In this document: piece after piece, positions 27,639 to 37,764 of the stretch
Layout: the number at the start of each line of letters is the position of its first letter
Position numbering within the stretch: the stretch's first letter is position 1
Source of the DNA: Bacteroidia bacterium
Lineage (GTDB): Bacteria > Bacteroidota > Bacteroidia > B-17B0 > Aurantibacillaceae
DNA length: 64,000 bases
Reading direction: 5' to 3'
Assembly (NCBI GenBank): GCA_016787895.1
Contig: JAEUTN010000008.1
Location: 1 to 64,000 of the forward strand
Position numbers and translations under genes: made by a program
The notes under the pieces: model-generated
The model's input: only the letters and a program-made list of their open reading frames with translations
Databases searched by the model: none
What the model was told of the DNA's origin: nothing

Positions 27639-29537
27639 ATGAAAAAACGTTTCCCGCTTTTCTTTCTTCTCTTCCTTACCTCTACTTTTTTTCTGAATGC
27701 ACAGCAAACCGAATCCGGTACTGAAGCTCAGAAAACCTGCGCTACCCCTGTTCCCGGCAAGGAATGGGAAGATGCCTTCAGGGTGTTTATTGAACAATAC
27801 AAAACCTCAAAAGCCAGCGGAAAAATGCAAAAACAGGTGTATACCATCCCTGTTATTGTACATGTGATTCATGGGGGACAAGCCGTTGGAACCTACCCCA
27901 ACCTGGCTCAGGGACAAATTAACTCTCAAATCAAAGTGTTAAATGATGATTTTGGGGGTTTGGGTTTTAACTCGGGAAATTACCCTGCCAGTGCTTTCAG
28001 TACCTGGGCTGCCAATCAAAATGTTGATTCCGCGAGTCTCGATGTGCTTGGGCGTATAGAAATTGCCAATTGTGAGGTGCAGTTTTGCCTGGCCACCAAG
28101 GATACCTTAGGAAACCTTCTTCCTGAACCCGGTATCGAACGCCTCAATTATGTTACAAAGGGCTGGACCAACCCTGCCTCCTTTGGCAGCAGCATCAACA
28201 ATTTTTCCAATTACATGAACAACACCATTAAACCGGCCAGTATATGGAACATTACCAAGTACTTTAACATTTGGGTTTCCGATGTGAGCAGCAGTTCCGG
28301 GCTTTTGGGTTATGCCACTTTTCCACCTTTTGCCAATCTTACCGGCCTCAATGTAGGAGCCAATGGTACTGCCCAAACCGATGGTGTATGGTGCTGGGCC
28401 AGAGCTTTTGGCTCAGCAGGAATTTTTCCTGGAGGAGTTTATTCCGGTGGTTATAACCGGGGCAGAACCGCCACACACGAAGTGGGGCACTGGTTAGGCC
28501 TTCGCCACATTTGGGGAGACGGGACCTGCGTTACGGATTATTGTGCCGACACGCCTCCGGCTTCCGGGCAAAATTTTGGCAACCCCAATTATCCCTTCAA
28601 AACCACAAATTGCAGTGGCAACAGCCCTAACGGGGAAATGTTTATGAATTTTATGGATTACACCAATGACCCCGCTAAGTACATGTTTACCCCCGATCAG
28701 GCCATACGGGTTCAAACAGCCATGCAAAACAGCCCTTACCGCAACCAACTGGGCAATCACAATCTATGTATGTTGTCGGAAACCGCTGCCAATGCTGCTT
28801 TTAATTTACCTGCTTCTGCCTGTGAAAATGCGATAGTCACCTTTACCAATAATTCATCGGGAAATCCGGTACCCAGTTATACCTGGTCGTCGAATGGCGG
28901 CGTTCAGATCAATCCCAATGCCAATGCAAATTTGGTGACCATGAGTTTCAGCGCGTCCGGAATTTATACTGTAAGTCTTGCTGCAGATAATGGTACCCTC
29001 AGTGTATTTTCAAAAACCATCAGCATTAACCCCGCCCCTCAACTCAGTTTTATTGGCGCGAGTTCAGTGGTTTGCCTGAACGATGAAGTGGTGATACTTG
29101 CAGGTGGAGCCGATTCGTATACCTGGCAACCGGGAAGCATTGTCGATAATACCTTTGGATTTTTGGCTACAGGTCCGCAAACCATTGTTTGTTCGGGTAG
29201 CAACGCCGAAAACTGTGTGAGCACGGTAACCCTCACGTTTGAAGTCGACGCCTGTGTTGGAATCGGTGAAACACGCCTCGCGCCTTTGCGTTTTGAGCTT
29301 TTCCCAAATCCCGGACAGGACGTGGTAAGTATGGAATTTTATACCGTGAGTAAAACCGAAGCGCAATTGCAGGTGTTTGATGTGAATGGAAAGGTGTTGA
29401 TTTCAATGCCCGTATCCTGTGATGCCGGTAAGTGCAAACAAAACCTCAACGTTTCAGAGCTTGAGAATGGAGTGTATTTTGTAAAACTCAGTTCTGACAA
29501 ACACAAAACCGAGGTAAAAAAACTTCTGAAATACTAA
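27639..29537 (+). CDS. Secreted M43 (cytophagalysin-like) metallopeptidase with T9SS sorting domain
   Basis: A 632-residue secreted zinc protease. A signal peptide (about 1-21) and a short pro-region precede the catalytic domain. The zinc motif HEVGHWLGLRH starts at about residue 281 (HExxHxxGxxH) and the Met-turn appears in FMNFMDYTND. A PKD-like domain, a second Ig-like segment ending in CVGIGET, and a T9SS type A C-terminal domain (FELFPNPGQD...ENGVYFVKLSS...VKKLLKY) follow. It would be exported across the outer membrane by T9SS and degrade extracellular protein. It converges with the next gene with a 7-base gap. Confidence 0.92.
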   Translation: MKKRFPLFFLLFLTSTFFLNAQQTESGTEAQKTCATPVPGKEWEDAFRVFIEQYKTSKASGKMQKQVYTIPVIVHVIHGGQAVGTYPNLAQGQINSQIKVLNDDFGGLGFNSGNYPASAFSTWAANQNVDSASLDVLGRIEIANCEVQFCLATKDTLGNLLPEPGIERLNYVTKGWTNPASFGSSINNFSNYMNNTIKPASIWNITKYFNIWVSDVSSSSGLLGYATFPPFANLTGLNVGANGTAQTDGVWCWARAFGSAGIFPGGVYSGGYNRGRTATHEVGHWLGLRHIWGDGTCVTDYCADTPPASGQNFGNPNYPFKTTNCSGNSPNGEMFMNFMDYTNDPAKYMFTPDQAIRVQTAMQNSPYRNQLGNHNLCMLSETAANAAFNLPASACENAIVTFTNNSSGNPVPSYTWSSNGGVQINPNANANLVTMSFSASGIYTVSLAADNGTLSVFSKTISINPAPQLSFIGASSVVCLNDEVVILAGGADSYTWQPGSIVDNTFGFLATGPQTIVCSGSNAENCVSTVTLTFEVDACVGIGETRLAPLRFELFPNPGQDVVSMEFYTVSKTEAQLQVFDVNGKVLISMPVSCDAGKCKQNLNVSELENGVYFVKLSSDKHKTEVKKLLKY

Positions 29538-29544
29538 ATCTGAC

Positions 29545-30042
29545 TTACTCTCTTGCCGGTGGAGCGTGTGTTTCAAGCAAACAAGGAATGTTCCACTCGC
29601 AATAATTGCTGAGTTCATTCGTAAAACTGATTTTCGTTTTCTTTTTGCCTACTGACAGAAGCGCAATGGTTTTCATCCATTCTGTTTTTAAACACGCTTT
29701 ATCAAAATGTTCTAAAGGGGCTCCGTTGAAACTTCTTTTGTAATACCTCCAGGGTTCCATTAAACTATACTCCCCCGTTTTGAGTTTTACTTTTATTTTT
29801 CCTTTAGCGTCGGTAGTTAAGGTATCCACCTTTCCTGTACCTGAAATTAAAATCACTTTTCGTCCGGCATAAGGTTTGGGTTTTTGGCTTTCCGCTAAAA
29901 TTTCATCGTTGGGTCTCGCGCCTCCGCAATAAGGCTCATAATAACTGAGCTCAAGCGTAACACTTTTTTTCTGAGCCAATACATCAAAACCTAAGAACAA
30001 AAAGGTAACAAAAAGTAGTTTGCAGGTTAAATTCATACGCAT
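29545..30042 (-). CDS. Hypothetical secreted protein
   Basis: A 165-residue protein with a signal peptide ending near FDVLAQ. The mature part begins as a beta-rich domain (SVTLELSYYEPYCGGARPNDEI) reminiscent of carboxypeptidase regulatory-like/transthyretin folds (TLTTDAKGKIKVKLKTGEYSL), then a Cys-containing tail (ACLKTEWM, YCEWNIPCLL). I do not recognise a named family. Two starts are possible (30042 or 30036). Confidence 0.65.
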   Translation of the reverse strand: MRMNLTCKLLFVTFLFLGFDVLAQKKSVTLELSYYEPYCGGARPNDEILAESQKPKPYAGRKVILISGTGKVDTLTTDAKGKIKVKLKTGEYSLMEPWRYYKRSFNGAPLEHFDKACLKTEWMKTIALLSVGKKKTKISFTNELSNYCEWNIPCLLETHAPPARE

Positions 30043-30183
30043 AAATGTAATTTCTTCTCAAGAATAAAACAACGTGAAGTTCAGCATGACGAAATTTGAA
30101 GTGTTTTGCTCCTATTTTCAGACCATTCTGTTTGGGATTTTGGTCTTGATTTCTTAACTTTAGAAGATAGACTTTATTAAAAC

Positions 30184-33100
30184 ATGAAACGATTATTAGT
30201 GATTGCGTTTTTGAGTGCAGGATCTTTCTCACTGCCCGGGCAGGAATGGGTGGAGATGATGCGTGAGCCCGGAAAAAACTTTTACGACATTCAGGCAGCA
30301 TTTAATGCCTACTGGAAAGGGAAAGATTCATCGGTGCCCGGCAATGGGTACAAACCCTTTAAACGCTGGGAAGCCTTTATGGAGCCCAGGGTTTACCCGA
30401 GTGGCGATCTTTCTCTGGTATCGAATAACCTGAAAAACTTTCAGGAATTTCTGGAATCCAACGCGGGCAATAAATCGCTGCAAAATTCAAACAACAACAC
30501 CTTATCTTCTTCCACCACCTGGACGGCCATGGGACCCATGGGACCCATGAGTGGCGTGGCCACCAACGGTTTTCCAAGAAAAGCCGGTCGCGATAATTTT
30601 ATTACTTTTCACCCCAACAACCCCAACATTTTTTGGGCAGGGGCACCGGCCGGGGGACTTTGGAAAACCACCGACGGAGGTCTTACCTGGACCACCAACA
30701 CCGATAACTTAAGCGTCATTGGATGTTCGGATCTGGCCATTGATCCCAGCAATCCCAACACCATGTATCTGGCAACAGGCGATGGAGACGCGGGCGACAC
30801 TTATTGCATCGGGGTTTTAAAATCAACAGATGGAGGCCTTTCCTGGAATCCAAGCGGCTTAACCTTTGCCGTATCCACTCAGCGCGAAATGCGTCGTTTG
30901 ATTATTAATCCTTCAAACCCTCAGGTGCTGTTGGCTGCAACCAATGCAGGCATTTACCGCACTGCAAATGGAGGCAGCAGCTGGACCCTGGTGGCAAGCG
31001 GCACTACCTATGACCTTGAGTTTAAACCTGCTCACCCCAATGTGGTGTATGCCGGTGGAACCACCTTAAGAAGATCGAACGACGGTGGTATCACCTGGGT
31101 GACGATTTCGAACGGAATACCTACAAGCGGTTGCAACCGCATGGCACTTGCGGTAAGCGCGGCAGACAGCAATTACGTGTATGCCCTGCGTTCTAACAGC
31201 TCCAACAGTGGCTACGGAGGTTTATACCGTTCCACCGACGGAGGTACCACATTCACAGTGATGTCAACTGCACCGGATGTACTGGCGAATTCCTGTACCG
31301 GATCCACAGGTGGAGGACAAGGCTGGTACGACCTGTGTATGGCTGTATCTCCAACCGATGTGAACAAAGTCAACGTGGGTGGAGTGAACGTATGGAGCAG
31401 CAATAACGGCGGGGCCACCGGCACCTGGACCATTATTGGTTGCTGGATTGGAACTTCGGCTCCCGGCGTTTATTTAAAAGCAGATCATCACGATCTGGAA
31501 TACGACGCCAACGGCGCCTTGTTCAGTGCATCTGACGGAGGTGTGTTCAAATACAATGTAAGCAACTGGATTGACCTGAATGCCCAGAGAAACATCGCGC
31601 AGATTTACAAAATCGGACTTTCCGCTTTAACGGCGAACCGCTGGATTACGGGTCACCAGGACAATGGAACCGGACTTTACACCGGAAGCATCTATCAGGC
31701 CAGTTATGCAGGAGATGGGATGGATTGTTTTATTGACCGCACCAACGACCAGAATTTATTTGCCTCAACCCCCAATGGCAGCTACGTAAGATCAACCAAT
31801 GGAGGAGGATCCTATTCAAACATCACCGGAAGCACAGGTTCCGGAGCCTGGGTGTCTCCATGGAAACAAGACCCTGTGGTTGCCACGCGTTTGTACTGCG
31901 GCAAATCCCAAATGTTTGTTTCTAATAATCTCGGCACCAGCTGGACACAATTAACAGCAACCGGAGGAGGAGGCGCCATTACTGAATTTGCGATTGCTCC
32001 ATCCAACAATCAGGTGATATATGTGATACATGGAACCAATACCGTGCTCCGGAGAACCACTGATGGAGGCACTACCTGGACCGCAGCCACAGCCTTGCCT
32101 GCAGGAGCAGGAGCGCCCACGTTCATCACCATCTCACCGAACGATCCGAATAAATTATGGGTTACGGTGAGTGGATACTCCGCCGGAAACAAAGTGTATC
32201 AATCCCTGAATGGAGGCACAAGCTGGACCAACATTTCTTCCAACTTACCTAACCTGCCTGCCAACTGCTCGGTTTATCAACCCGGTAGCAGTGATTTGAT
32301 TTTTGTTGGAATGGACGTAGGTGTTTATTACAAAGACAATTCCAGCAGCAACTGGACCCTTTACAACATTGGTTTGCCCAATGCCCCCATCAGCGATATG
32401 GAAATTTCACCGGCCGCACCGGGCTTGTTAAGGGCTTCAACGTATGGCCGCGGTGTTTACCAGGTGGATGTAATTCAAACAACCGCGGCACCGGTGAGTA
32501 ATTTTACAACCAGCGGTATGCTGTGCGAAAATTTAATCATGCCTTTGCAGGACGCTTCTTCCAACTCCCCTACCTCCTGGTTGTGGACGGTAAGCCCCGC
32601 TGCCAGCGCCACACTCAGTTCTGCTACCGCTCAAAACCCCAGTTTAACCGTATCGGCAGCCGGAATTTACACAGTTAGTTTACAGGCCAATAACACCATT
32701 GGTCCGGGTAACATTTACACCCAAACCCTGCAGGTGAATCCTATGCCTGTGATTGTGTTCTCCAATCCTTCCCCAAGCATTTGCGTTGGTGAAAGCATAA
32801 CCCTTAACGTGAGTGGGGCCAGCGCGTATACCTGGCAACCGGGCAATCAATTTGGCGCCTCCGCGACTTTTAGTCCGGGCAGCACACAAGAATATACGGT
32901 TTACGCGAAAGACATCAACAGTTGTAAAAATTCGGCTACCGTGTTGTTAAGTGTAAGCGAATGTGTTGGTATTGGTGAAACAGTGTTCAGCAACAACAAG
33001 GTGAGGGTGTATCCCAACCCGGCAAAAGACAAACTTTTTGTACAGTGCGAAGCGGATCTGGAAGCGCAGTTGAGTATTACTGATCTTTCAGGGCGACTTG

Positions 33101-33240
33101 TGTACGAACAAACTTACCATTTCCAAAAATCCAGATCGGAACTGCAGATTACTACCACCTCGCTTCCGAAAGGCGTATACCTACTGCGTATCAGGGATGT
33201 GTATGGAAACGAACAGAGCATTCGATTTGCCAAAGAATAG
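30184..33240 (+). CDS. Secreted BNR/VPS10-type beta-propeller protein with T9SS sorting domain
   Basis: A 1018-residue secreted protein. After a signal peptide it contains many BNR/sortilin-like repeats (STDGGLSW, TANGGSSW, STDGGTTF, TTDGGTTW, SLNGGTSW) typical of sialidase/VPS10-fold propellers. A PKD-like domain, a segment with CVGIGET, and a T9SS type A domain (KVRVYPNPAKD...LPKGVYLLRIRD) follow. Catalytic Arg/Asp residues of sialidases are not recognised, so binding or scaffolding is as likely as hydrolysis. A strong terminator follows. Confidence 0.88.
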   Translation: MKRLLVIAFLSAGSFSLPGQEWVEMMREPGKNFYDIQAAFNAYWKGKDSSVPGNGYKPFKRWEAFMEPRVYPSGDLSLVSNNLKNFQEFLESNAGNKSLQNSNNNTLSSSTTWTAMGPMGPMSGVATNGFPRKAGRDNFITFHPNNPNIFWAGAPAGGLWKTTDGGLTWTTNTDNLSVIGCSDLAIDPSNPNTMYLATGDGDAGDTYCIGVLKSTDGGLSWNPSGLTFAVSTQREMRRLIINPSNPQVLLAATNAGIYRTANGGSSWTLVASGTTYDLEFKPAHPNVVYAGGTTLRRSNDGGITWVTISNGIPTSGCNRMALAVSAADSNYVYALRSNSSNSGYGGLYRSTDGGTTFTVMSTAPDVLANSCTGSTGGGQGWYDLCMAVSPTDVNKVNVGGVNVWSSNNGGATGTWTIIGCWIGTSAPGVYLKADHHDLEYDANGALFSASDGGVFKYNVSNWIDLNAQRNIAQIYKIGLSALTANRWITGHQDNGTGLYTGSIYQASYAGDGMDCFIDRTNDQNLFASTPNGSYVRSTNGGGSYSNITGSTGSGAWVSPWKQDPVVATRLYCGKSQMFVSNNLGTSWTQLTATGGGGAITEFAIAPSNNQVIYVIHGTNTVLRRTTDGGTTWTAATALPAGAGAPTFITISPNDPNKLWVTVSGYSAGNKVYQSLNGGTSWTNISSNLPNLPANCSVYQPGSSDLIFVGMDVGVYYKDNSSSNWTLYNIGLPNAPISDMEISPAAPGLLRASTYGRGVYQVDVIQTTAAPVSNFTTSGMLCENLIMPLQDASSNSPTSWLWTVSPAASATLSSATAQNPSLTVSAAGIYTVSLQANNTIGPGNIYTQTLQVNPMPVIVFSNPSPSICVGESITLNVSGASAYTWQPGNQFGASATFSPGSTQEYTVYAKDINSCKNSATVLLSVSECVGIGETVFSNNKVRVYPNPAKDKLFVQCEADLEAQLSITDLSGRLVYEQTYHFQKSRSELQITTTSLPKGVYLLRIRDVYGNEQSIRFAKE

Positions 33241-33260
33241 GCAACAGCATTAATAATTTA

Positions 33261-33292
33261 AAAGGGTCGGTGTATGCCGGCCCTTTTTTTTT
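33261..33292 (+). terminator. Rho-independent terminator after the BNR propeller gene
   Basis: A 10-bp stem (AAAGGGTCGG / CCGGCCCTTT, one G-U pair) with a TGTATG loop is followed by a T-rich tract. It lies 20 bases after the stop. Confidence 0.88.
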
Positions 33293-33306
33293 GTGTGAAG
33301 CGATAA

Positions 33307-34005
33307 TCAGGGTGTTGAGAGGGAAACAGGAAGAATCTTCCCGTTAAAATAGTGTTGCCCGTTGCGCACAAAATCGTACACAAATTCGGCCATGCGTTCA
33401 GCGCTCAATGGTGCTTTGTACCCGGGAAAGGCTTTGCTTAACATTTCGGTTTGCACGGCTCCGAGCGCAAGGCAATTCACCGCAATGTTGCGCGGTGCCA
33501 GCTCCAGCGCTAAACATTCACTTAAACCGGCCAGCGCCGCTTTACTGCTGCTGTAGGCACTCAGGCCCGGAAATTTTTCAACTCCCTGTATACCTCCCAT
33601 GCTGCCAATGTTGACAATGTGCCCCCGGCTTTTGTTTTTCATAAAAGGCAGCAGAACCTGAATCAGGCGAAAAGGGGCAAACACGTTGGTTTTGTATACC
33701 GCTTCCAATTCTTCAGGGAGAATGGATTCAAAGTTTTTATTGACGAGATAGCCTGCATTGTTGACCAGCACATCCAGATTGAGCTGCAGGCTTTCCAGGG
33801 TCTTGACGATTTTTTTCAGGTGAAGTTCTTTTGTAAGGTCGGCTGTTATTACCAGAACGTTGAAGCGGTTTTCCTTTTGCACCCATTTTTCAAGGGTTTT
33901 GGTGTGTCGGGAAACGGCGATAACCAGGTTGTTTTCGTTTTGAGAACATTTTTTAAGAAGTTCGAAACCAATCCCGCCCGAGGCTCCGGTAATAGTAATA
34001 ACCAT
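33307..34005 (-). CDS. Short-chain dehydrogenase/reductase
   Basis: A 232-residue classical SDR. The cofactor motif TGASGGIG is at residues 6-13, NNAG follows, and the catalytic Ser and Y-x-x-x-K appear in SMGGI...LSAYSSSKAAL. Substrate cannot be predicted. Start at 34005 (MVITITGAS) replaces an upstream Met that adds 15 non-family residues and overlaps the divergent promoter region. Confidence 0.9.
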   Translation of the reverse strand: MVITITGASGGIGFELLKKCSQNENNLVIAVSRHTKTLEKWVQKENRFNVLVITADLTKELHLKKIVKTLESLQLNLDVLVNNAGYLVNKNFESILPEELEAVYKTNVFAPFRLIQVLLPFMKNKSRGHIVNIGSMGGIQGVEKFPGLSAYSSSKAALAGLSECLALELAPRNIAVNCLALGAVQTEMLSKAFPGYKAPLSAERMAEFVYDFVRNGQHYFNGKILPVSLSTP

Positions 34006-34011
34006 AATGCG

Positions 34012-34019
34012 TATCTTTG
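34012..34019 (+). promoter_or_regulatory. -7 box (TATCTTTG) before the outer-membrane barrel gene
   Basis: TATCTTTG matches TAnnTTTG and ends 31 bases before the ATG at 34051. It lies in the short divergent region between the SDR and barrel genes. Confidence 0.45.
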
Positions 34020-34050
34020 TTTTCCAAAGGTACCGCATATTCTTCAGCAA

Positions 34051-34626
34051 ATGAAAAAAGTACTCCTGCTCCTTTTTCTGTTTAGCGCAACACTTCCGCC
34101 TGTTTTGGCTCAGGTTGACAGCGTGTATTACGGCAACACTACCCGACCGAAAAAAGAAAAGGAAAAACCAAGCTTTAATCTAAAAGAGAAACTGAGTTTT
34201 GGCGGCAATTTTATGGTGTGGTTCGGTACCACCACCTACGTGTACCTCTCCCCGGTGGTGAATTGCGCGCTCAACAAACGCCTTAACGTAGGCCTTGGTT
34301 TGATTTACAATTATTACGGATACAATTCGGGTCCTACAAAATTCTCGTATTCCATTTATGGATTGCACAGTTATGCACTGGCATTTGTTACCTCTAATGT
34401 ATTTGGTAAAGTGGAATTTAATCACCTGCTGCAACCCAATGTTTACTCCTATAATTACAATGATAAAGTATGGGTGAGTTACGTGTATTTGGGCGGAGGA
34501 TTCAGGCAACCCTTAGGCGATCACGCCTCGTTTTACACTTCCATCATGTACAACATTAACCAAAACGCTCAGTCCATCTTTTATGCCAATCCCATGATTC
34601 AGGTGGGTATACTGGCCGGCTTTTAA
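34051..34626 (+). CDS. Small outer-membrane beta-barrel-like protein
   Basis: A 191-residue protein with a signal peptide (MKKVLLLLFLFSATLPPVLAQ) and alternating aromatic/glycine strands ending in a phenylalanine (ILAGF), as expected of an eight-stranded barrel. The open frame extends much further upstream, but that part lies antisense to the SDR gene and carries no signal peptide; the ATG at 34051 gives a perfect one. Function unknown. Confidence 0.75.
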   Translation: MKKVLLLLFLFSATLPPVLAQVDSVYYGNTTRPKKEKEKPSFNLKEKLSFGGNFMVWFGTTTYVYLSPVVNCALNKRLNVGLGLIYNYYGYNSGPTKFSYSIYGLHSYALAFVTSNVFGKVEFNHLLQPNVYSYNYNDKVWVSYVYLGGGFRQPLGDHASFYTSIMYNINQNAQSIFYANPMIQVGILAGF

Positions 34627-34629
34627 GCT

Positions 34630-36327
34630 TCAGAATTTTTTAGCGGCGTTGAAGGGTTTGTTTGGTTTCTCCTTGCGCGTAAGGATGCTGCTTATCTCTG
34701 TTTCGTTATTGATAAGTTCAAGCGACTGATTAATCTGCTCGTCGTTTCGCATGGCATAGGCCAGGCGGCCCTTCTGGAAATAATACCTCGAAATAATTTC
34801 CTCCGTCAAAATTTTCCGTATCTCTTTTTCACTTTGCAGTAACTCATTGTCTTTTTCAATCTTCAGCTTCGCCATAAATACGTCGTATTCGTTTCGAATG
34901 GTTTCAAATCCTGAAGTTTCAATGGCCTCCTCTTTTATTTTTTCCATTTCCGTTTCCATACGGGTTTTGTAAGAAAATTCTTCCGCCTTCAGGTAGGCCA
35001 GAAAATCCTTGTATTCCTCCTGGTTCAACTCAAAATTACCGCTGTCTCTGAGTACCGGATGACGCGTAGCATAAAGTGTAGCGTAGTTAAAAACATAAAA
35101 TTTTCCCAGCAAAGCCGCTACTGTTTCTTTCATCGGAACTTCTTTCACCGCCACATCCGGTGAAATGCCCGCTCCATCGTACACAATTCTTCCGCCTTTG
35201 GTTTTAAACGCCGTTACCAGACTATCGGGTACTTTTTCCACTCTGCCATTGGCATCGCGCTGCGAATAATCGAGGGCCTGCACACATCGTCCGCTTGGAA
35301 TATAATATTTGGCCACGGTAATTTTTACTTTGGCTTCGTATACCAGGTCGCGGGTTTGTTGCACCAATCCTTTGCCATAGGTTCTTTTGCCGAGTATCAC
35401 CGCGCGATCAAGATCCTGCAAAGCCCCGCTCACAATTTCAGATGCGGAAGCCGAATTTTCATCCACCATCACCAGCAAGGGAATAGCGGTGTCGAGGGGA
35501 TTGTGCACCGCCAGGTACGAACGGTCCCACTCCTGCACCCTGCCTTTGGTAAACACCACTTCCTGACCTTTATCGATAAACAGATTTACGATGTTTACGG
35601 CTTCGTGTAACAAACCGCCCAGGTTGCCTCTCAAATCAAGTATCAAGCGGGTACAGCCTTTGGATTTAAGATCGAGAAAAGTCGCTTTGACTTCGGCGCT
35701 GCAGTTTTCGGTGAAACTAACCAGTTTGATAATTCCGGTTTTACCATCAGGGAGTAGTGTAAAATAAGGCACAGCGGGACTTTTAATCTCCTCACGCATC
35801 AGGTTGTATTCTTTTGCGGTTTGGGAACCGGGTTTCATGATTTTCAGGCGGATGGCTGTTCCGGCATTGCCCCTGAGCAAACCCGAAATGGCTTCGTAGT
35901 TTTTTCCTTCCAGTACATTTCCATTAATGGAAACAATTCGGTCCCCGGCCCTGATGCCCGCTTTAAACGCTGTAAATCCTTCACGGGGTTCGTCAACAAA
36001 ATACTGGCCCTTGATTTCAAGCACACTGGCTCCAATGCCCCCGTATTCGCCTGTGGTGATGTATTTGTATTCTTCCAGGTCGTCTTCGGTAAAATACACC
36101 GTGTAAGGATCGAGGGAATTTAACATGGCATCGATGCCGGTTTTCATGAGTTTTCCGGGACGGGTTTCATCCACATACGACATGTTTAATTCGCGGTAAA
36201 TGGCATTAAAAATGTCGAGGTTTTTACTGATGGCGAAGTAATCCCGGGTAAAAGAATACACCAAACTCAGGCTCAGACCAAAAAGCAATAAAAGGGCAAA
36301 AACACGGATCTTCTTAAAAAAACGCAT
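34630..36327 (-). CDS. S41 family carboxy-terminal processing peptidase
   Basis: A 565-residue periplasmic serine protease. An N-terminal signal anchor (about 5-28) is followed by a PDZ domain (YGGIGASVLEIKGQY to about residue 185) and the S41 core. The catalytic Ser lies in ENSASASEIVSGAL and the Lys in GKRTYGKGLVQQ. A long helical C-terminal extension (about 400-565) is typical of Bacteroidota Ctp/Tsp enzymes. Likely cleaves C-termini of envelope proteins. Start at 36327 (MRFFKKIRVF) gives the signal anchor; the longer frame adds 14 residues. Confidence 0.93.
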   Translation of the reverse strand: MRFFKKIRVFALLLLFGLSLSLVYSFTRDYFAISKNLDIFNAIYRELNMSYVDETRPGKLMKTGIDAMLNSLDPYTVYFTEDDLEEYKYITTGEYGGIGASVLEIKGQYFVDEPREGFTAFKAGIRAGDRIVSINGNVLEGKNYEAISGLLRGNAGTAIRLKIMKPGSQTAKEYNLMREEIKSPAVPYFTLLPDGKTGIIKLVSFTENCSAEVKATFLDLKSKGCTRLILDLRGNLGGLLHEAVNIVNLFIDKGQEVVFTKGRVQEWDRSYLAVHNPLDTAIPLLVMVDENSASASEIVSGALQDLDRAVILGKRTYGKGLVQQTRDLVYEAKVKITVAKYYIPSGRCVQALDYSQRDANGRVEKVPDSLVTAFKTKGGRIVYDGAGISPDVAVKEVPMKETVAALLGKFYVFNYATLYATRHPVLRDSGNFELNQEEYKDFLAYLKAEEFSYKTRMETEMEKIKEEAIETSGFETIRNEYDVFMAKLKIEKDNELLQSEKEIRKILTEEIISRYYFQKGRLAYAMRNDEQINQSLELINNETEISSILTRKEKPNKPFNAAKKF

Positions 36328-36440
36328 GGACTGGGGCTTAGAAATCGCATAAAAGTATCTAAAAATCAAGTATTTTCACATCCGGAGCTCAAAAAGGGTC
36401 ATTTTTGCAAAATTTAGTACCCTTCGCCTCTAAATTATAT

Positions 36441-36448
36441 TAATTTTG
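36441..36448 (+). promoter_or_regulatory. -7 box (TAATTTTG) upstream of queA
   Basis: TAATTTTG fits TAnnTTTG about 140 bases before the queA ATG, which would leave a long leader. Weak functional assignment. Confidence 0.35.
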
Positions 36449-36585
36449 CGGCCGAATTAATCCCGTAAGATTATGCCATTTATTTCCTGATCAGTACTTT
36501 TTGAGCCCCGGTACTGATGTATTTCCCTCCCCCGGCCCAAACCTTCAGAAATACCTGACTGATTTTACGGAACCAAGTAAGCGCT

Positions 36586-37635
36586 ATGAAGTTATCGATG
36601 TTTAAGTTCAATCTGCCCAAGGAACTTTTGGCAGAGTACCCTGCAAAAAACCGTGAAGATGCCCGAATGATGGTGTTGGAGCGCGCCACAGGTAAAATTT
36701 CTCACAAAAAATTCAAGGACATCATTAACTATTTCGACGATGGTGACGTGATGATTCTCAACGACACCAAAGTGTTTCCGGCCCGTATGTACGGGAACAA
36801 AGAAAAAACCGGGGCCAAGATTGAAGTGTTTCTGCTGCGCGAACTCAACGCTGAAAGCCGTTTGTGGGATGTGCTGGTAGATCCGGCCAGAAAAATCCGC
36901 ATTGGCAATAAATTGTACTTCGGAGAAAACGATAACCTGGTAGCGGAGGTGATTGATAACACCACATCAAGGGGCCGTACCCTGCGTTTTTTATACGACG
37001 GGAGCTACGAGGAGTTCAGAAAAATTCTTTACGACCTTGGAGAAACCCCGCTGCCAAAATACATTAAACGTGCTGCAGAGCCTGAGGACATTGACCGTTA
37101 CCAAACCGTGTTTGCAAAAAACGAAGGGGCCGTTGCCGCTCCAACCGCGGGATTGCACTTTAGCCGGGAGTTGCTCAAACGCCTTGAAATCAAAGGCGTG
37201 CAATTTGCACCCATGACCCTGCACATTGGTTTAGGTACTTTCAGACCTGTTGAGGTGGAAGACCTGACCAAACACAAAACCGAAAGCGAAGAGGTACTTA
37301 TTTCAAGCGACACCTGCAAAATTGTAAATGCCGCCAAGGATAAAAAGAAAAAAGTATGTGCCGTAGGTACGACTGTGATGCGTGGTATTGAAACTTCGGT
37401 TTCCACCACCGGACACCTGAACCCTTATGTGGGCTGGACCAATAAATTTATTTTCCCTCCATACGAATTTAACATTGCCAACAGCATGATCACCAATTTT
37501 CACATGCCTGAAAGCACCCTGTTAATGATGGTGAGCGCCTTTGGCGGTTATGATCTGGTGATGAAAGCGTATAAAGAAGCCATCAAAGAAAAATACCGCT
37601 TCTACTCTTACGGAGACGTGATGCTGATCATCTAA
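36586..37635 (+). CDS. queA: S-adenosylmethionine:tRNA ribosyltransferase-isomerase
   Basis: A 349-residue enzyme that transfers the ribosyl moiety of SAM to preQ1 in tRNA, the penultimate step of queuosine synthesis. Family segments: [22 protein letters not shown] at the N-terminus, [32 protein letters not shown] and [18 protein letters not shown]. Length is normal. It is transcribed alone here. Confidence 0.97.
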   Translation: MKLSMFKFNLPKELLAEYPAKNREDARMMVLERATGKISHKKFKDIINYFDDGDVMILNDTKVFPARMYGNKEKTGAKIEVFLLRELNAESRLWDVLVDPARKIRIGNKLYFGENDNLVAEVIDNTTSRGRTLRFLYDGSYEEFRKILYDLGETPLPKYIKRAAEPEDIDRYQTVFAKNEGAVAAPTAGLHFSRELLKRLEIKGVQFAPMTLHIGLGTFRPVEVEDLTKHKTESEEVLISSDTCKIVNAAKDKKKKVCAVGTTVMRGIETSVSTTGHLNPYVGWTNKFIFPPYEFNIANSMITNFHMPESTLLMMVSAFGGYDLVMKAYKEAIKEKYRFYSYGDVMLII

Positions 37636-37764
37636 AACCTAATGCTGTTGTAACACCTTTTCAAAGCCTGTTGCAGCGCCTTTTTTCCTGCGTTTATGTT
37701 TAGCACTTGACAAAGTGTGTTCCATTGCTTACTTTAGTTCTAATAAACTAAGCGGGAGGTTAAC

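Noticed and set aside
33619..34050. Long plus-strand reading frame upstream of the barrel gene.
   Set aside because: It is antisense to the SDR gene, lacks any family features, and a perfect signal peptide starts at 34051.
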